Source: Blepharisma stoltei (Eukaryota > Ciliophora > Heterotrichea > Heterotrichida > Blepharismidae). From it: DNA of 64,000 bases. Numbering within the stretch: position 1 is the stretch's first letter; the number at the start of each line of letters is the position of its first letter. The position numbers and the translations under genes were made by a program. The notes below the pieces were generated by a model. It made no database searches and had not been told where the DNA came from. It saw nothing but the letters and a program-made list of their open reading frames with translations. The stretch is taken from assembly GCA_914767885.1 (NCBI GenBank), contig CAJZBQ010000028.1:248001-312000 (forward strand), written 5' to 3'. This document shows, piece by piece, positions 11,399-24,153 of this stretch.

Positions 11399-13864
11399 TT
11401 ACTTTGACAAATTCAGTCGTAAGCTATCTTTTGAGCTAAATTTAAAAGTTTTCGTGTTTTGGACACTGGTAATAATATCTCTTTGCTCTTTCATTACCAA
11501 AACCATATACTTATCTACACATTCAATTCCAATTATGGCTGACAGTAGTTCTTTCAAAGTTGTCCTGTATCGAGATTCGTAGTTATTTACGCTGCATTCA
11601 TGCGTCAATCTTTTTATTTCCACTTCTTGCACTTTCTGATACTCTTCTTTTAATTTTGAAATATTCTGTTGAAGGATTAGCACTTCGCCAAAATTTGTGG
11701 TCGAGTTAAGACTTTTGGTTGAAACCAGGCCAGAATCATAATTTTCTCAAATGATGTTAACTTGTCTGGTTTTCCTGTCAACTTTATATTCAGGTTTTTT
11801 GATTCGGATATTTTGGGTTATTTTTGCCAGACGATCTTTTATATGTTAATGAATTGTATTCGCTGGTAAGAGTTCTTAATATATATTATAAAAACTATTT
11901 ATATTAAATTGAGTCTTGCCTAGTATACATTATTTCATCTATCATTTGAAGAAGCCCTCTGAAGGGTTATTCTTTTTCCAGTATAATTAATCAATGACTC
12001 TAACAAATTATCGATTTCTTGGCTCTTTTCAGCTTGCTGAATGACAAATTTAACAGCTGCTTCATCTAGAAATGCAGGAAAGTTTTCAATTGATAATTTA
12101 CATTGCAATTTTCAAAGAATTTTGACTATTCATTGCAGCCCTTCACTTCTAGTATCTTTTCCTTCTCTCAAAAGATCAGAATAATGCTTTATCTGCTCAT
12201 TTTTAATTTGCAATAATTTTCTTCTTAAATCAGTCGATTGTTCATCTAAATCAGTCAGCCATTTCATTCTTTTCGAAATTTCTACAGTTATTGATTCCAA
12301 AATAACAGTGGTTTCTGATTCTCTTCTAATTGTGTCTTCTCTTAAATTTTGCTTTTTTGACAAAAACTGTGCCATTTCCATCTGTCTTCTTCTCATTTTC
12401 ATTTTTTCTTTTTTCTCGGCTTCAGCGATTTCTTTTTTCCAATTTTTCAGATCTTCCATGGCTGTTTTCATTTCTTCTCGCATTTCTGAACATTCTTTTC
12501 TATAAGTTTCTCTTTTTTCGTTACATGTTTTCAGCTGATTATCAAGGTCATTGCAAAGATGATCAAGCTCTTCTTCATAGCTCCTGTAATATTTGCATCT
12601 TTCTTTAAACTGTTCTTCTTCAACTCTTTTACTCTGTCTAAATTCGTGCAGATTTGAGGTTTGCTGCGTGGTTGGTCTGCTTTGGACTGGATCTTTTCCC
12701 CGTCTTGCGCATAATTGTAACTCCACAACGTCGCTATGATCGAGCTTTCTTTTTAAACTTTCTTGTGCCTCTACTAGAGACAGTAAATAATTATCGCCTT
12801 TTCGAGAGTATTCTCATTGGTCTAGGTTAGCTACAGCATTTTTTTCAAGCTTGTCTACTTTTGCAAACCCTAAATGTCCTCAGACATAAAATGGTGACGT
12901 TGTAGGAAATAGGACTCAGTGGCGTATCCCAATGAAGTGTCTCTGTCACTTTTAAGTAAGGTCTTCGGGTTTAGAGAAGCTTTGGCTCTGCTCTTGGGAG
13001 CTAATTCCTTAGACAGTTGCTTCAGGTCGGAAATCCAAAAGCTGCTTCCATTTTTTCTTATTCGATCTGAGGTCTATGGAGTCTGGCTTTTTAAAGCCAC
13101 ACATTAAATGATATGTCGAACCAACCCACCCTTTTAAATCTGTAGCTGGTGCGGCCCAGGGACCTTGTGGAATGGAGGAAGCTTCATTAATGTGTATCCG
13201 CCAGGTTTTACTTGGTTTAGTAGAGAGCAATGTCAGACTAAGCCATTGCAGATCACATCCAGATCAAGGTTTTGCCTTTGAGAAAAATGAGAGTCGGAGT
13301 TAGAATGGGATATCCCAGCAACACCAATGATGCTACTCTGGCCAATAGGGGATTTTTCCTAACACTATATTAGGTGTTGTGTCCTAGGCTGCAAGTTTCC
13401 ATCCCAGAACTGGTTTTTTGAATTCTCTGGAAGGCAAATCCAGTTAAAGTGACCTAGCGCCTCTTACTCACAGGTATTAAGTACAAGCCTCGTTTTTGAG
13501 GGGGCAATACAGTGAGAGACCGAACTCGGACTGGCAAGCAAGTGATCTGAAGACGAATACTGCCTACTAGGCAGGCCTACAGGGAGCTTCTCTTATAATC
13601 TTAATCAAGTTTAAGTTTAAGGCTATTTAGAGCTGAGAGAAGGCAAGTGGCCAGTGGCTAACTCCGCTTATGGTCGTATAACATCGTAATCTTAATCAAA
13701 TGTCTTCGTGAAGGGGAGAAAAGCGCAAGCCTTGCAGAGATTTTTTCAACATTAAATTTTGAATTAAAGCTTGTAAAGTTGGCGTCTAAAAAGTTTTCTG
13801 ATTTTCAGTTGACAGTGGATTTAGGAGAGTTCACTGTTTGAGCACGAGGTGACAATTTGTCCAT
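11399..13864 (-). CDS. coiled-coil protein split by R3 and a short IES
   Basis: Begins MDKLSPRAQTVNSPKS. Removing R3 (12882-13707) and the IES at 11842-11927 gives one 517-residue frame, with TGA as Trp several times. The N-terminus is Ser-rich and the rest is Glu/Lys/Arg-rich coiled coil ending NLSK. Without the IES the frame stops at TAG 11920. No family recognised. Confidence 0.78.
11842..11927. other. short TA-flanked IES in coiled-coil gene
   Basis: 86 bp containing an in-frame TAG. Excision at TA (11840, 11926) fuses two open segments in frame, adding about 140 residues to the C-terminus. Confidence 0.65.
12882..13707 (-). mobile_element. R3: SINE-like insertion, possibly composite
   Basis: 826 bp flanked by AAATGTCYTC (12872-12881 and 13698-13707). 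3' end on the minus strand CGTCACCATTTTATG. An internal repeat, AATCTTAATCAA, at about 13596 and 13688 suggests a second nested insertion. Carries the core shared with R5, R10 and R12 (about 13162-13225). Removal restores the coiled-coil gene in frame. The flanking repeat has no TA. Confidence 0.78.
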
Positions 13865-14039
13865 TTTTTATTAAAATTATAAATAGCAAGAAACAGATTT
13901 CGGATATTTCAATATTTTAAATCCAAAAAGAGGCCTTTAGAAGCTTATTCACAAAATATTGCCTATTTAATAAATTATTATTTAAAAATCAGAAAATAAT
14001 TTATTATTCAAGAATATTTCCTGACATTAATTAGCAAAG

Positions 14040-14449
14040 ATTAAGATTAATAAGTATCCGACCATAGGCGCTCCCGCAGGCGCTGACCATATGCCCCATT
14101 TCGGCTCCAAAAATGGCGTGAAGCCATTTTGAATTTCCGACCTGAACCACCTGTCCAGGAGATTAGCTCACCCTGGGCAGAGCCGCCTCTTGATATCGCC
14201 CCGATGGTCTGATGAGGAAAGACCATGTGATATGCAAAACCTGTCTAGCCCATCTGGCAGCGACAGGGAAAACCTTCGAGGGAGAAGCAAACACCCTGAT
14301 TCGGCAAAGTTTTCCATTGAGACAGTCTACTTGAGCCCTAAAGGAACATTTCGCCACCTCTCTCGCCTGTCCACTGCTCCATCAGGAGATGTCGCCTCGG
14401 AGTCCACTTTCCGTCAACGTCACCATTTTATTTCTATTAATTAGCAAAG
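14040..14449 (+). mobile_element. R4: SINE-like insertion just upstream of CPSF3
   Basis: 410 bp flanked by ATTAATTAGCAAAG (14026-14039 and 14436-14449). 3' end CGTCACCATTTTATTT. It ends 18 bp before the CPSF3 ATG, so it would separate the start codon from its upstream region. The only R element here outside coding sequence. Confidence 0.85.
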
Positions 14450-14466
14450 GAACGTAAATTTATTAA

Positions 14467-17052
14467 ATGGAGAGAATCATCAATGGTGAGAGGCTTGAAA
14501 TAATCCCATTGGGATCAGGAAATGAAGTGGGCCGCTCCTGCATTGTTCTCAAATTCAGAGGCAAAACAGTGATGTTTGATTGTGGAATTCACCCAGGTCT
14601 TTCAGGATTGAATGCATTGCCAGGATTTGATGATATTGATTTAGAGACTGTAGACATTCTCTTAGTTACTCATTTTCACCTTGACCATTCAGGTGCTCTT
14701 CCTTATTTTTTGACCAAAACAATCTTCAAAGGGACCACATATATGACACATCCTACCAAAGCAATCCTAAAATTATTATTTTTACTTCAATTTCGTCATT
14801 ATAATGCTTAAAAGTTACATTGTTTTTAATGAAATAATAATAGACAGATCTTAATATATACAGTCAAACTAATTAAAGCAACATACTATTTTCTGACTAT
14901 GTAAAAGTCAGTAATATAGGGACTGATGCAGAAAAACTGTACACACCTCAAGATCTCAATGCAGCTCTTGAAAAAGTCAAACTTATCGATTATCATCAAG
15001 AACTTGATATAGGTGGAATCAACTTTTGGTGCTATAATGCTGGGCATGTCCTTGGGGCTGCTATGTTTATGGTTGAAATAGCTGGTGTCAGAGTTCTTTA
15101 TACAGGAGATTATAGCTGTGAAGAAGATCGGCACTTACAGCCAGCAAAAGTCCCTGATATGTCAGTCGATATTTTAATCGTAGAAAGCACATATGGTGTA
15201 CAAGTTCATGAGCCACGGCCGGATAGAGAAAGACTTTTCACAACTACTGTTCATAATATTGTTGCTGGTGGCGGCAGATGTCTTTTACCAGTTTTCGCAT
15301 TAGGCAGAGCTCAAGAACTATTGTTAATTTTAGACGAATATTGGTCTAACCATGAAGATATCACTTTTCGTTATAATTATATAAGCTTCTTTAATAGATA
15401 TATTTCCAATATTTCCTATAAAATAAATCTCTATTTTTCAGCCATTTTCTTATAATCTCCATATCAAAATATATCCAAAATATTCCAATTTACTACGCAA
15501 GCTCCTTACTCCTCTTCGTGAGTAAGCAAAACCATTAGAAAAATCCCTATTTTTTGCCCAAAAACCCACCCTCCGTGAGCGAACAAAAAATTTTTAGGAA
15601 AAATTATTTTGATATATAAGTGATAATTATTATAATGAAATCTCTAGCTAATTCTGCTTATTTTTAAACAGCTTGCATTTTAAAACATAAATTTTGCAAA
15701 TTAAATAAAAATATTTGACTTCAATTTAACGAATTGGGATTTTTTAAATTTCTAAAAAAACAATTAGAGGAGCTAGCAAAAAAATGCATGTCAGTTTTTC
15801 AAACTTATATTAACATGATGGGAGAAAGCGTCAGAAGAGAATTCGAGCAAGGCCACAACCCTTTTATTTTCAAGCACATTTCAAACCTTAAAAGCATGGA
15901 CTATTTCGATGATGATACCCCTAGCGTCGTTATGGCTTCTCCTGGTATGCTCCAAAACGGTCAGAGTCGAGACCTTTTTGAAAGATGGTGCACATATCCT
16001 CAAAATGGGCTTGTTTTAACTGGATACTGTGTCGAAAACACTCTGGCAAAAGAATTATTGAGCAACCCAAGAGATATCATATCTACAGATGGCTCAATAA
16101 AGCAGCTCAATATGAGCGTAAACTATATAAGTTTTTCAGCACATGCGGATTTTGCACAAACTTCCAATTTCATTGAAAACTTGAAGCCTTCTTATGTAGT
16201 GCTGGTTCATGGTGACTCAAATGAAATGTCAAGGCTAAAAAACGCATTAGAAAGAAGATTCACTATGAAAATTGTGGCCCCAGTAAACCACCAAACTGTT
16301 GAATTTACTTTCCCAGTAAAAATCAATGCAAAAATCCTTAAGCAAGACGATTTTCCAGAAGAAGGAATTATAGTTAGAAAAGAGCCAGAACATATGATTA
16401 TGCCTGTGGATTCTTTAACAAATTATACTTCAATCACAATGAATAAATTTTACCAAAAAATGCACGTGCCTTATAAGCAGTCTTTAAGGATTCTCCAATA
16501 CCTTATAAAGTGCTTATTCCCTCAAGTAGTTTCGATAAAGGAAGAAAATATTTGCAAATTGAGTGTAGGAGAAGTTAAGGTAACTCCTGAAACAACGGGC
16601 CAGATTTTACTTGAATGGATTGCTGGGCCAATAAATGATATGATTGCTGACACAATTGCTTTAATGATTTTGCAGGTAACTTCAAACCCAAATACAGCAC
16701 TTTTACAAGCTATAAATGCTTATAATGAATAGTGCAGCAATCTTTGGTTAGAAAATCCAAATTTGGCTTGTCAAATAATTAGCAGCTGACGTCTGAACAA
16801 ATCCTGGAGCTATTTATCGTAATCTAGCATATGAATGAAATGGAGCTTGATGATAAAAAATTCAAATTTTTAATAGGGCTATTACAGAAAAGGTTTAGCC
16901 ATGTATCTGTAGATGCAGAACAAAGGATTGTGGAAGTCAAAAAAGGAGAAAATAAAGTATGGGTCCATTTCGATAATCAGACTGTTGATGGAGATAGCGA
17001 GATCCTGAAAGGTTGCGTAGAAGAGATTATGAGGAATGTAATCAATATATAA
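14467..17052 (+). CDS. CPSF3: CPSF3/CPSF73, pre-mRNA 3'-end endonuclease
   Basis: Metallo-beta-lactamase/beta-CASP nuclease that cuts pre-mRNA before polyadenylation. Removing four insertions (14779-14888, 15361-15473, MITE 15509-15775, 16725-16831) gives 662 residues, close to the 684 of the human protein. Motifs: HFHLDHSG metal-binding motif, [43 protein letters not shown] (spanning the MITE), [19 protein letters not shown] and [10 protein letters not shown]. The C-terminal CPSF73-100 domain ends VNI before TAA. The active-site His/Asp set appears complete, so the rearranged gene should be functional. Confidence 0.95.
14779..14888. other. short TA-flanked IES in CPSF3
   Basis: 110 bp with stops in frame. 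Excision at TA joins KAILKLL to [10 protein letters not shown], a conserved CPSF73 block. A 3 bp shift of the left TA is equally good. Confidence 0.8.
15361..15473. other. short TA-flanked IES in CPSF3
   Basis: 113 bp. Removal at TA joins SNHEDI to [10 protein letters not shown] in frame, matching the conserved family block. Confidence 0.82.
15509..15775 (+). mobile_element. MITE-A copy A3, decayed
   Basis: 267 bp, AT-rich. Left double motif and interior match MITE-A, but the right end is reduced to AATTAGAGGAGC before TA. Excision at TA restores ASSLAKKC across the junction. An older copy than the intact ones. Confidence 0.85.
16725..16831. other. short TA-flanked IES in CPSF3
   Basis: 107 bp that supplies a false TAG stop after AYNE. 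Excision restores the C-terminal CPSF domain. Confidence 0.72.
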
Positions 17053-17132
17053 CCAAACTTATTTTAATATACTAGGGAATTAATTATAATTTATAGAGAG
17101 AAAATTAAAGACTTCATCTATTTAAATATAAT

Positions 17133-20100
17133 ATGGAGCCAACCATTGTGACTGTCACAACACTGAATAATTGGGTCCTGGATTTTGCAGGCAACCAAAG
17201 ACGCATCATTGAGTCAATAAAAATATCAAAAGACGTCCATAAGGCAAAAGTGCGCATTGGGAGTGAGCTGGAAATTCCAGGTTACAGCTGTGAAGACCAT
17301 TTCTTAGAGCCAGACACCTTTTTCCACTCTTGGGAAGTCCTAGCTGAAGTATTGAAGCTCACAAAGACTGAGCCTTATAACGATATTTTATGCTTGGTAG
17401 GAATGTGTATAAACCACCACGGCGTTCTTTATAACTGTGGAGTTTTCGTCTATAATGGAACAGTCATTCTGATCAAGCCTAAGCTTATTTTGGCTGATGA
17501 TGGGAATTATAGAGAAAGCAGATGGTTTACCCCATGGTCTGGTGGCACTATGGTTATGGATTTCACGCTCCCACGGTGTATTTCTGAGCTTTACGGACAA
17601 AGGAAGTCAAAATTCGGCAATGCTATGCTAAGGACTGAAGAAGGCTATATAATTGGCACTGAATGCTGTGAAGAATTGTGGGCTCCAATTCCTTCCTCAA
17701 CTTCTTTATTTTTACAAGGCGCACATGTCGTTTTTAACCAATCTGGCTCGCATTTCAGCTTACTCCCCCCCCCATCCTTGATCGAACGATTGACTGTAGA
17801 AATTCCTAAAAATTGGGGAAATTAACCCCCCCCATCCTTGATCGAACGATTTTCATATCATGCAAATTTTTATATATATAAAAAATATTAGTTATCAAAT
17901 GCTTTGGAAGATATACCTAATGAAGTTGCTTTCAGAGCTTTGAGACGACAGAAAGCTGCGAAATCAACCATCCGAAGTGATTTAGACATCAACATAGGCT
18001 TAAAAGCTCAATAATCTAATAAAATAGAGATTCTTTAAAATTTTAAAAAAATATTTAATTTAAATTAAAATTTATACAGTTTAAAAGGGTAACTAATAAA
18101 TCAAAATATTAAAAATTGGTATTTTTATGAAATTAATTCAATTTTTTGCTGTAAAAATAATTATTAAATAGTAAAATAAAAAAAATCTATATATATCTTT
18201 TTCATTTTATATATAAAATTTTTTCCCAAAAAATTTTTTTTAACCCCCATCCTTGATCGAACGATGGCGAGTCGTTCGATCAAGGATGGGGGGGGGAGTT
18301 AAGAAAACTAGAAAAAAGAATCGACCTTATAAAATCAGCCACAAATAAAACAGGTGGAATTTACTTGTATGCTAATAATAGAGGTTGTGATGGGAATCGT
18401 ATGTATTTTGATGGATCCTCTATGATTTGTGTAAATGGGAGAATTGTGGCAAGCTCAAACCAATTTAATTTGAAAGATATTGACGTTTTAAGTGCAGCTG
18501 TTGATTTGTCAAGCATTGAGACGTTTAGAAGTCCTGCAAATGCAAGAGCCATGCAAGCAACTGAGTCAGTAAAACTAAGCTACCCAATTATTGATATAAC
18601 TGGATTTTACTTGCTCTGCCCATCAGTTCCTTGTATAACTCAGCCAATTAATGAGCCTGGACTCAGCATTGAAGAACAAATAGCAGGCGCCCCAGCTTGC
18701 TGACTATGGGATTACTTGCGTAGGTCAGGGGCTAAAGGATTTTTTTTGCCTCTTTCAGGAGGTGCTGATTCTGCTTCAACATTAGCTCTTATTGGATGCA
18801 TGTGCAAGCTTGTATATGATAGCTTAAAATCAGAAACAGGCTATAATAAAGAAGTAATAGAAAGCGATTTAAGGAAACTTATAGGAAGGCTGCCTGAAAG
18901 TCCGAGAGATTTGGCAAGCGAAATAATGCATAGTGCTTATCTTGGCACTGTTAATAGCTCAGAAGAAACTAAAAGCAGATCAAGGAGAGCTGCGGAAGAA
19001 ATTGGATCAAGACATTATGAAGTCGTCATTGATAAAATTGTAGAAAGCTTTATAGGACTGTTTACTAGGCTTTCTAAAAGTAAAAGACCGGAATTTAAAG
19101 CAAATGGAGGGACGTGGATTGAAGATTTGGCTCTGCAAAATATACAAGCAAGAAGTAGAATGATTGCTGCTTATTTGATGGGACAGTTGCTACCGTGGCA
19201 TCAAAATAAGCCTGGATATTATTTGATACTAGGAAGTGGGAATCTAGAAGAAGGGCTTACGGGGTATATGACAAAATATGATAATTCAAGTGCAGATCTG
19301 AACCCTATTGGAGGAATTTCAAAAGTTGACTTAAAAAGATTTCTGATTTGGGCTAGTGATAAATTGAATGCCCCAGCTCTTACTCTTGCTCATTCACTGA
19401 TAAGGCTATTTGTTTTTCAAAAAATTTAAAATATTTACTGTAAAAATTAATTTACTTTATAAAATTATTTGCGACTATTTAAAAGTTAATAGGATTTATT
19501 AATACTATCACTTATATAGGGTCTGACTCCTCATTGGTTCTGAGGAAAGATAAAATTACTTTTGATATTTTAAAATGCCCAAATGCCAAATTTAAAACTA
19601 ACAAATAGAGATGCAAAATGATATTTTTAAATTTATAAGATTTTCTTAGATTTTAAAATAATTTCCTTATAAAGGCATTGCCCTTAAAGATCTTATGAAG
19701 GGTTGTGCGCTATATATCAAAATATTGCTATATAAAAATTAATTAAAACATTTCTGCTCGCTCATGGTGTGATTTTTTCCCCAAAATAAGGAGTTTTGCT
19801 CGTTCGAGGACAGGGAAAGAGCTAGTGAAATAGCTTTTGCAGTGCCCACTGCTGAGCTAACACCTTTAAAAGAAGGACAAATCTGCCAAACTGATGAAGC
19901 TGAGCTTGGGCTGACTTATCCTGAGATGTCAGCTTTGGCAAGGCTTAGAAAAGTTGACCATCTTGGTCCACTTTATACTTATAAAAAATTGTTGTCTGAG
20001 TGGAGACATTTAAGTAAGCTTGAAATTGCTACTAAAGTGAAAAGGTTTTATACATTATATGGGAAAAATAGACATAAGATGGCAACGATTACACCATCTT

Positions 20101-20216
20101 TGCATGTAGAGTCTTATTCAGCAGATGATAATAGATATGATATTAGACCACTATTTTATAACTTCCAATGGGAAATGCAGTTCCAGCAAATAGATGAAGA
20201 TAGCCAAAGTAATTAA
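17133..20216 (+). CDS. NADSYN1: glutamine-dependent NAD+ synthetase
   Basis: Converts nicotinic acid adenine dinucleotide to NAD+ using glutamine and ATP. Removing MITE-B (17763-18301) and a decayed MITE-A (19403-19832) gives 704 residues, matching the usual length of about 706. The N-terminal nitrilase-type glutaminase domain has the nucleophile region TECCEELW. The C-terminal ATP-pyrophosphatase domain has the PLSGGADSAST P-loop. NLEEGLTGYMTKYDNSSAD and TDEAELGLTY are NAD synthetase hallmarks, as are NRHKM and DNRYDIRP near the end. TGA near 18704 encodes Trp in PAC(W)LWDYL. Confidence 0.95.
17763..18301 (+). mobile_element. MITE-B copy B1
   Basis: 539 bp flanked by TTA. Left end has two direct copies of CCATCCTTGATCGAACGAT about 75 bp apart. 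Right end is a hairpin of the same motif. Excision joins GSHFSL to RKLEKRIDLI in NADSYN1 in frame. Confidence 0.9.
19403..19832 (-). mobile_element. decayed MITE-A (A4), IES in NADSYN1
   Basis: 430 bp between TA dinucleotides. Its right part (about 19760-19815) resembles the MITE-A end in reverse (TGCTCGCTCATGG..., CTCGTTCGAGGACAGGG). Removal joins LTLAHSLI to AFAVPTAEL in frame. Identity as MITE-A is tentative. Confidence 0.65.
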
Positions 20217-20567
20217 TAAAGCTAGATTTAGAGCTAATTATAATAGATCATAAAGTTTAGATGTAAAATTAACCATTTTATTAATCACATTTTCTGTTCT
20301 TATCTATTTTAAATAATCAAGTGAAGTAGCCGAATTAATTTGAATGAATATTCTAAATTTAAATATATTTATATTATTGCAAAAAATTAATTGTTTAAAT
20401 TCAATCAAGTAATAAGTAAAAGTAGTTTCAAAAAAGGACGATTATGATAAAGTTTAAATCATTAACTATTGAATAAAATCAAGTTTTTAGTACTAAAAGT
20501 AAATTTTTTAAAAACCTACTTATTGCAGTTATAAACTGAACTACCATTAGATTATATAATTTTCATA
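20217..20567. other. noncoding spacer
   Basis: AT-rich stretch between NADSYN1 and eS27. No ORF, repeat or insertion boundary recognised. It must hold the eS27 promoter, but no motif stands out. Confidence 0.5.
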
Positions 20568-20816
20568 ATGGAGATTGATCTTCTGCATCCTTCAGCATCA
20601 GATCAAAAGATTTGCCATAAGAAAAAGAGACTTGTTCAGAGTCCAGATAGCTATTTTATGGACATAAAGTGCCCGACTTGTAAAAATGTGACTACAGGGT
20701 TCAGTCACAGCCAGAATGTTATTTCATGCCAAGGATGTCAGTTTGTACTTGCCCGACCTGCTGGCGGAAAATGCCAACTAACTGTAGGCTGCTCGTTTAG
20801 AGTTAAAGCTGATTAA
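20568..20816 (+). CDS. RPS27: ribosomal protein eS27
   Basis: 82-residue small-subunit protein, the typical eS27 length. Starts [15 protein letters not shown]4 zinc ribbon is formed by CPTC and CQGC, followed by [18 protein letters not shown], the conserved C-terminus. Intact and without insertions or introns. Confidence 0.96.
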   Translation: MEIDLLHPSASDQKICHKKKRLVQSPDSYFMDIKCPTCKNVTTGFSHSQNVISCQGCQFVLARPAGGKCQLTVGCSFRVKAD

Positions 20817-21069
20817 AATAATTAATCTTTGGTAATCAAATTATTCCTACAATGTTTTAAGATAATATTGAATCTTTCCTATTTCTCAGAAATCGTCAGA
20901 CTGATTTATAAATAATTTTATTTGACTTAAACCCTTAAATTATGTAGTTTATTTAGATATGTAAATTATCAATTTAATATGAGATAATCCTAAAAAAATG
21001 CATCAAAAAGGTAAATTGCCCTAAAAAAACAAAGATTTATAATTTAAATTTTCTTATTTACATATCTTT

Positions 21070-23522
21070 TTATTTCACCGTTACAGTTCTTCTATATAAC
21101 GGAACTCTAGAAAGTTTTCTAACCCCTGCACCTTTTATTCATTCATGTTGTAGCCCTAATTCAGCTGTTATCCTTTCATCTGGATCCCATTCAAGGCATT
21201 TTTGTACAAAATCAACAAACTTTGAGTCAAGTCCTCCGAGTTGTTCAGATAATAATTTTGTACTTGGGAAATTAAAACGTTTTTCTGTGTAAATTGGCTC
21301 ATCATTGTTATCAAAATATGAAAGTCTTTTTCTGGATTTTGACAATAAGCTTTCAGATGGTTTTCCTTTAGCTGTAACCATTCGTAAAATTAATTCGTGC
21401 TGGTTTTCAGCTGGAAATAGAGGCCTTCCTAATGCTAGCTCAGCTAGAATGCAGCCAAGTGACCACATATCGATTTGAGTGTTATATCCAGCCCCTAAAA
21501 CGACTTCTGGTGCTCTATAAAATCTACTTTGCAAATAAGTGTATAAGCGTTCTCCAATTTTACAAATTGAGCCGAAATCAATGATTTTTATGCTTGATTT
21601 GTTTTCTTGTCTTAGAAGGATATTTTCTGGTTTTAAGTCGCCATGGATTATTCCTTTGGAGTGGATATACTTTAAACCGATTAAAATTTGTGTTGCAAAG
21701 CGTTTAATTAATGACATTTCGATGCCTTTTGATTCTTTTTTGCTTACTCCCCCCTGCGTGAGTGAACAAAAAAATTTTGTTCACTCACGAGGGGTTAATT
21801 TTTTTTTTTAAAAAATTTATATATAAATTTTATAAAAAATATTTTTTTCGAAATTTAAAAAAAAATCCTAATTCGCAAAAATTGGAAGGCAAATATTAAT
21901 TTAATTTATAAAATTTATGTTTTAAAAAGCAATTTGTTTTAAATTAAACAGAATTAGCTCTAGATTTCATTATACTAATTATCACTTATATATAAAAAAA
22001 TTTTTCCATAAAAAAATTTTTGTTCACTCACGGAGGGTTTTTTTTTGGCAAAAAATAGGGATTTTTCTAATGGTTTTGTGTTCACTCAAGGAGTGGGGAG
22101 TTAATAATTCATATAAATTCAAACTTAGTAACTCAAAAACTAGGCATAAGTGTCCTCTAAAATAGAATTTTTTCTTTTTTCTAACAATACACATAGAGTC
22201 ATCTGGGTCTTCATTTTCAAGTGTATTTAGAACACTATCTTCAATTTCTCCTGACTCTTTATACTCCTTTGAGTTTTTAATTATTTTTATTGCTACTTTT
22301 TCATTTTTTTTGTGGTCTATGCACTTGAGCACTACCCCAAAAGTTCCTTTTCCAAGCTCGCTTAGGATTTCATATCTATAAGCTAGATGATCTCCGATAA
22401 GAGGGATAAACATTCCTTCACGGTCCTCAAATTTGATGTTTTCTTTATCAAATATAGCACTTAAGAAATAGACTTGGCTATATTTTAAAATTTCTTCTTT
22501 TTCAAGGGTTGATAAAACTGCACTGTATGACTCTAAAGCTTGCTGTGAGGAAATCGGAAACATTCATTAATAAGGCTATTATAGAGAATAGCTTTTAACG
22601 TCCCAAGCTTCGCACCACTCCTTGCTCGCCAGTCTGGCTCAACAGCCTAAGACTTATATTGCTTCCCCGGAAAAGGGCCGAACTCGCTGCCCAAGGTATA
22701 GAATGTACAGTACGTCAATGATGTTACCTGCTCCGAAAATTCAAAAAGTGACAGGCTATATGAGATGAAATTTGCAGCCCAGGGAGCAACTGGCTAGGGA
22801 ATGCCAGATAGTCAAGCAAACGCCCCCATCTTACCTTGTTGATTCATCCCTTCCCAGTTTCCAAGTTCCATCCTCGCTTGAGGTAAGACCTTGCTCTAGA
22901 TATGAGCCTGAGGTTGGCATGCCCAATATTGAGCTCCACCAGACCAAGTAAACTCGACCAGGCACACTCACCGAATGCTGCTACCCTTCAACAAGGTCCC
23001 CAGACTCCCATCTGGCTTCATGTGTTAAGTTGGCAAGTTTGGTTTTAAAGTCGGAAACACTTTTGAGTTATATGAATGGTCCGTTGTAAAAGACAAGCAT
23101 CTTGTAGGAGAAGCACTTGATGTTCTTGATGGTGGTAAGCCGTGCTGAGCATTTCTTGACATCCCACGATTAATTCGCTTAGGCGCGGTTGGGGTATTTG
23201 GATCTGTGTATTTTGGGTTTAATTTTGGTGTTTCAAGCAGGTGATGCTTTAATGCTGCACTTAGTTGATTGTGAATAGAAAGGCTTTGAGTAGGAGGAAC
23301 GGGAGATATCGTTGATGAGGTACTGCCAGATACTGCCTGGTCATTATTTAAGTTATCCGATTCCTCTTGATCGATTATAGGCTCTAAAATAGTTTCTTTA
23401 ATAGGAGACAGGACAACCGGCAAATCAACGTGGTGTCTCGAAAACGTATGATGCGATATCGGTGAATCTTTAGGGCTCAAGGGAACTCTGATTTTTCCTG
23501 GGAAAGTTCTTTGAGGTCTCAT
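21070..23522 (-). CDS. DYRK2: DYRK2-like dual-specificity kinase
   Basis: Removing R5 (22563-23059) and a MITE-A (21747-22103) gives 532 residues. The first 160 residues (MRPQRTFPGKIRV...) are Ser/Pro-rich. Then FPISSQQALESY and the EEILKYSQVYFL block match the DYRK homology box found before DYRK2/4 kinase domains. Kinase motifs: [29 protein letters not shown], the YTY activation motif in LYTYLQSRFYRAPE, and DMWSLGCILAEL. Without removing R5 the N-terminal part looks like a separate gene. Likely a cytosolic or nuclear regulatory kinase that autophosphorylates on Tyr. Confidence 0.93.
21747..22103 (-). mobile_element. MITE-A copy A5
   Basis: 357 bp, inverted orientation (hairpin end at left), flanked by TTA. 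Removal joins NLYELL to SKKESKGIEM in the DYRK kinase domain exactly where homologues continue. Confidence 0.92.
22563..23059 (+). mobile_element. R5: SINE-like insertion
   Basis: 497 bp flanked by TCGGAAACA (22554-22562 and 23051-23059). 5' end TTTTAACGTCCC, core at about 22934-23000. Removal fuses NSKVFP to ISSQQALESY in the DYRK gene. The repeat contains no TA. Confidence 0.8.
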
Positions 23523-24153
23523 GGTAATAATTTAATTATTATTGTAATTTAATAGACAAATAATTAAGAATATATATATTATGAATAAGGCGGAAAATTA
23601 TATATAACTCTTTAGTTTCGATTTTATTCATTTGCATTAAGTTGATGACTTGTATTGTTTTGCATCTTTTTTTAGCTTGCATTTTTAAAGGTTATGGATC
23701 AGTTAAACTATTTATTTTAAAATTTAATATTTTTTATGTGGAATAATGTTTTGATTACTGGATTTATGATTATAATTATTAATATTTATTTAAATATTTT
23801 CCCTTCATAAGCTTTAATAGATAAGTTTAAATAATATCGTTAAATATTGCTTAAATCAATTAATTATATAGTGTTTATATATTGCGGCTATCATTTTTGC
23901 ATTATTTTGTTTTCTATATTCTACGATTCATTGATTGAATTTAGAAAATTTGTTTACTTTAAATAAAAATGCTGGTAATTATTTGTAAAGACTGATGAAA
24001 TCAAAATTTTAAAAAATTTTTTTTGCATCTAAATTAAAATTTTATATAAACTTGGAATATGCAATTTTTTATGCTTATTTATTGTGCTTAATAAGATAGT
24101 TGGCCAAAACAAAATTCCAGCAATAATCAATACTTATAATTTAAAATTTTAAA
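23523..24153. other. noncoding spacer
   Basis: About 630 bp of very AT-rich DNA upstream of the DYRK gene. No convincing ORF, inverted repeat or MITE relative seen. Confidence 0.5.
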
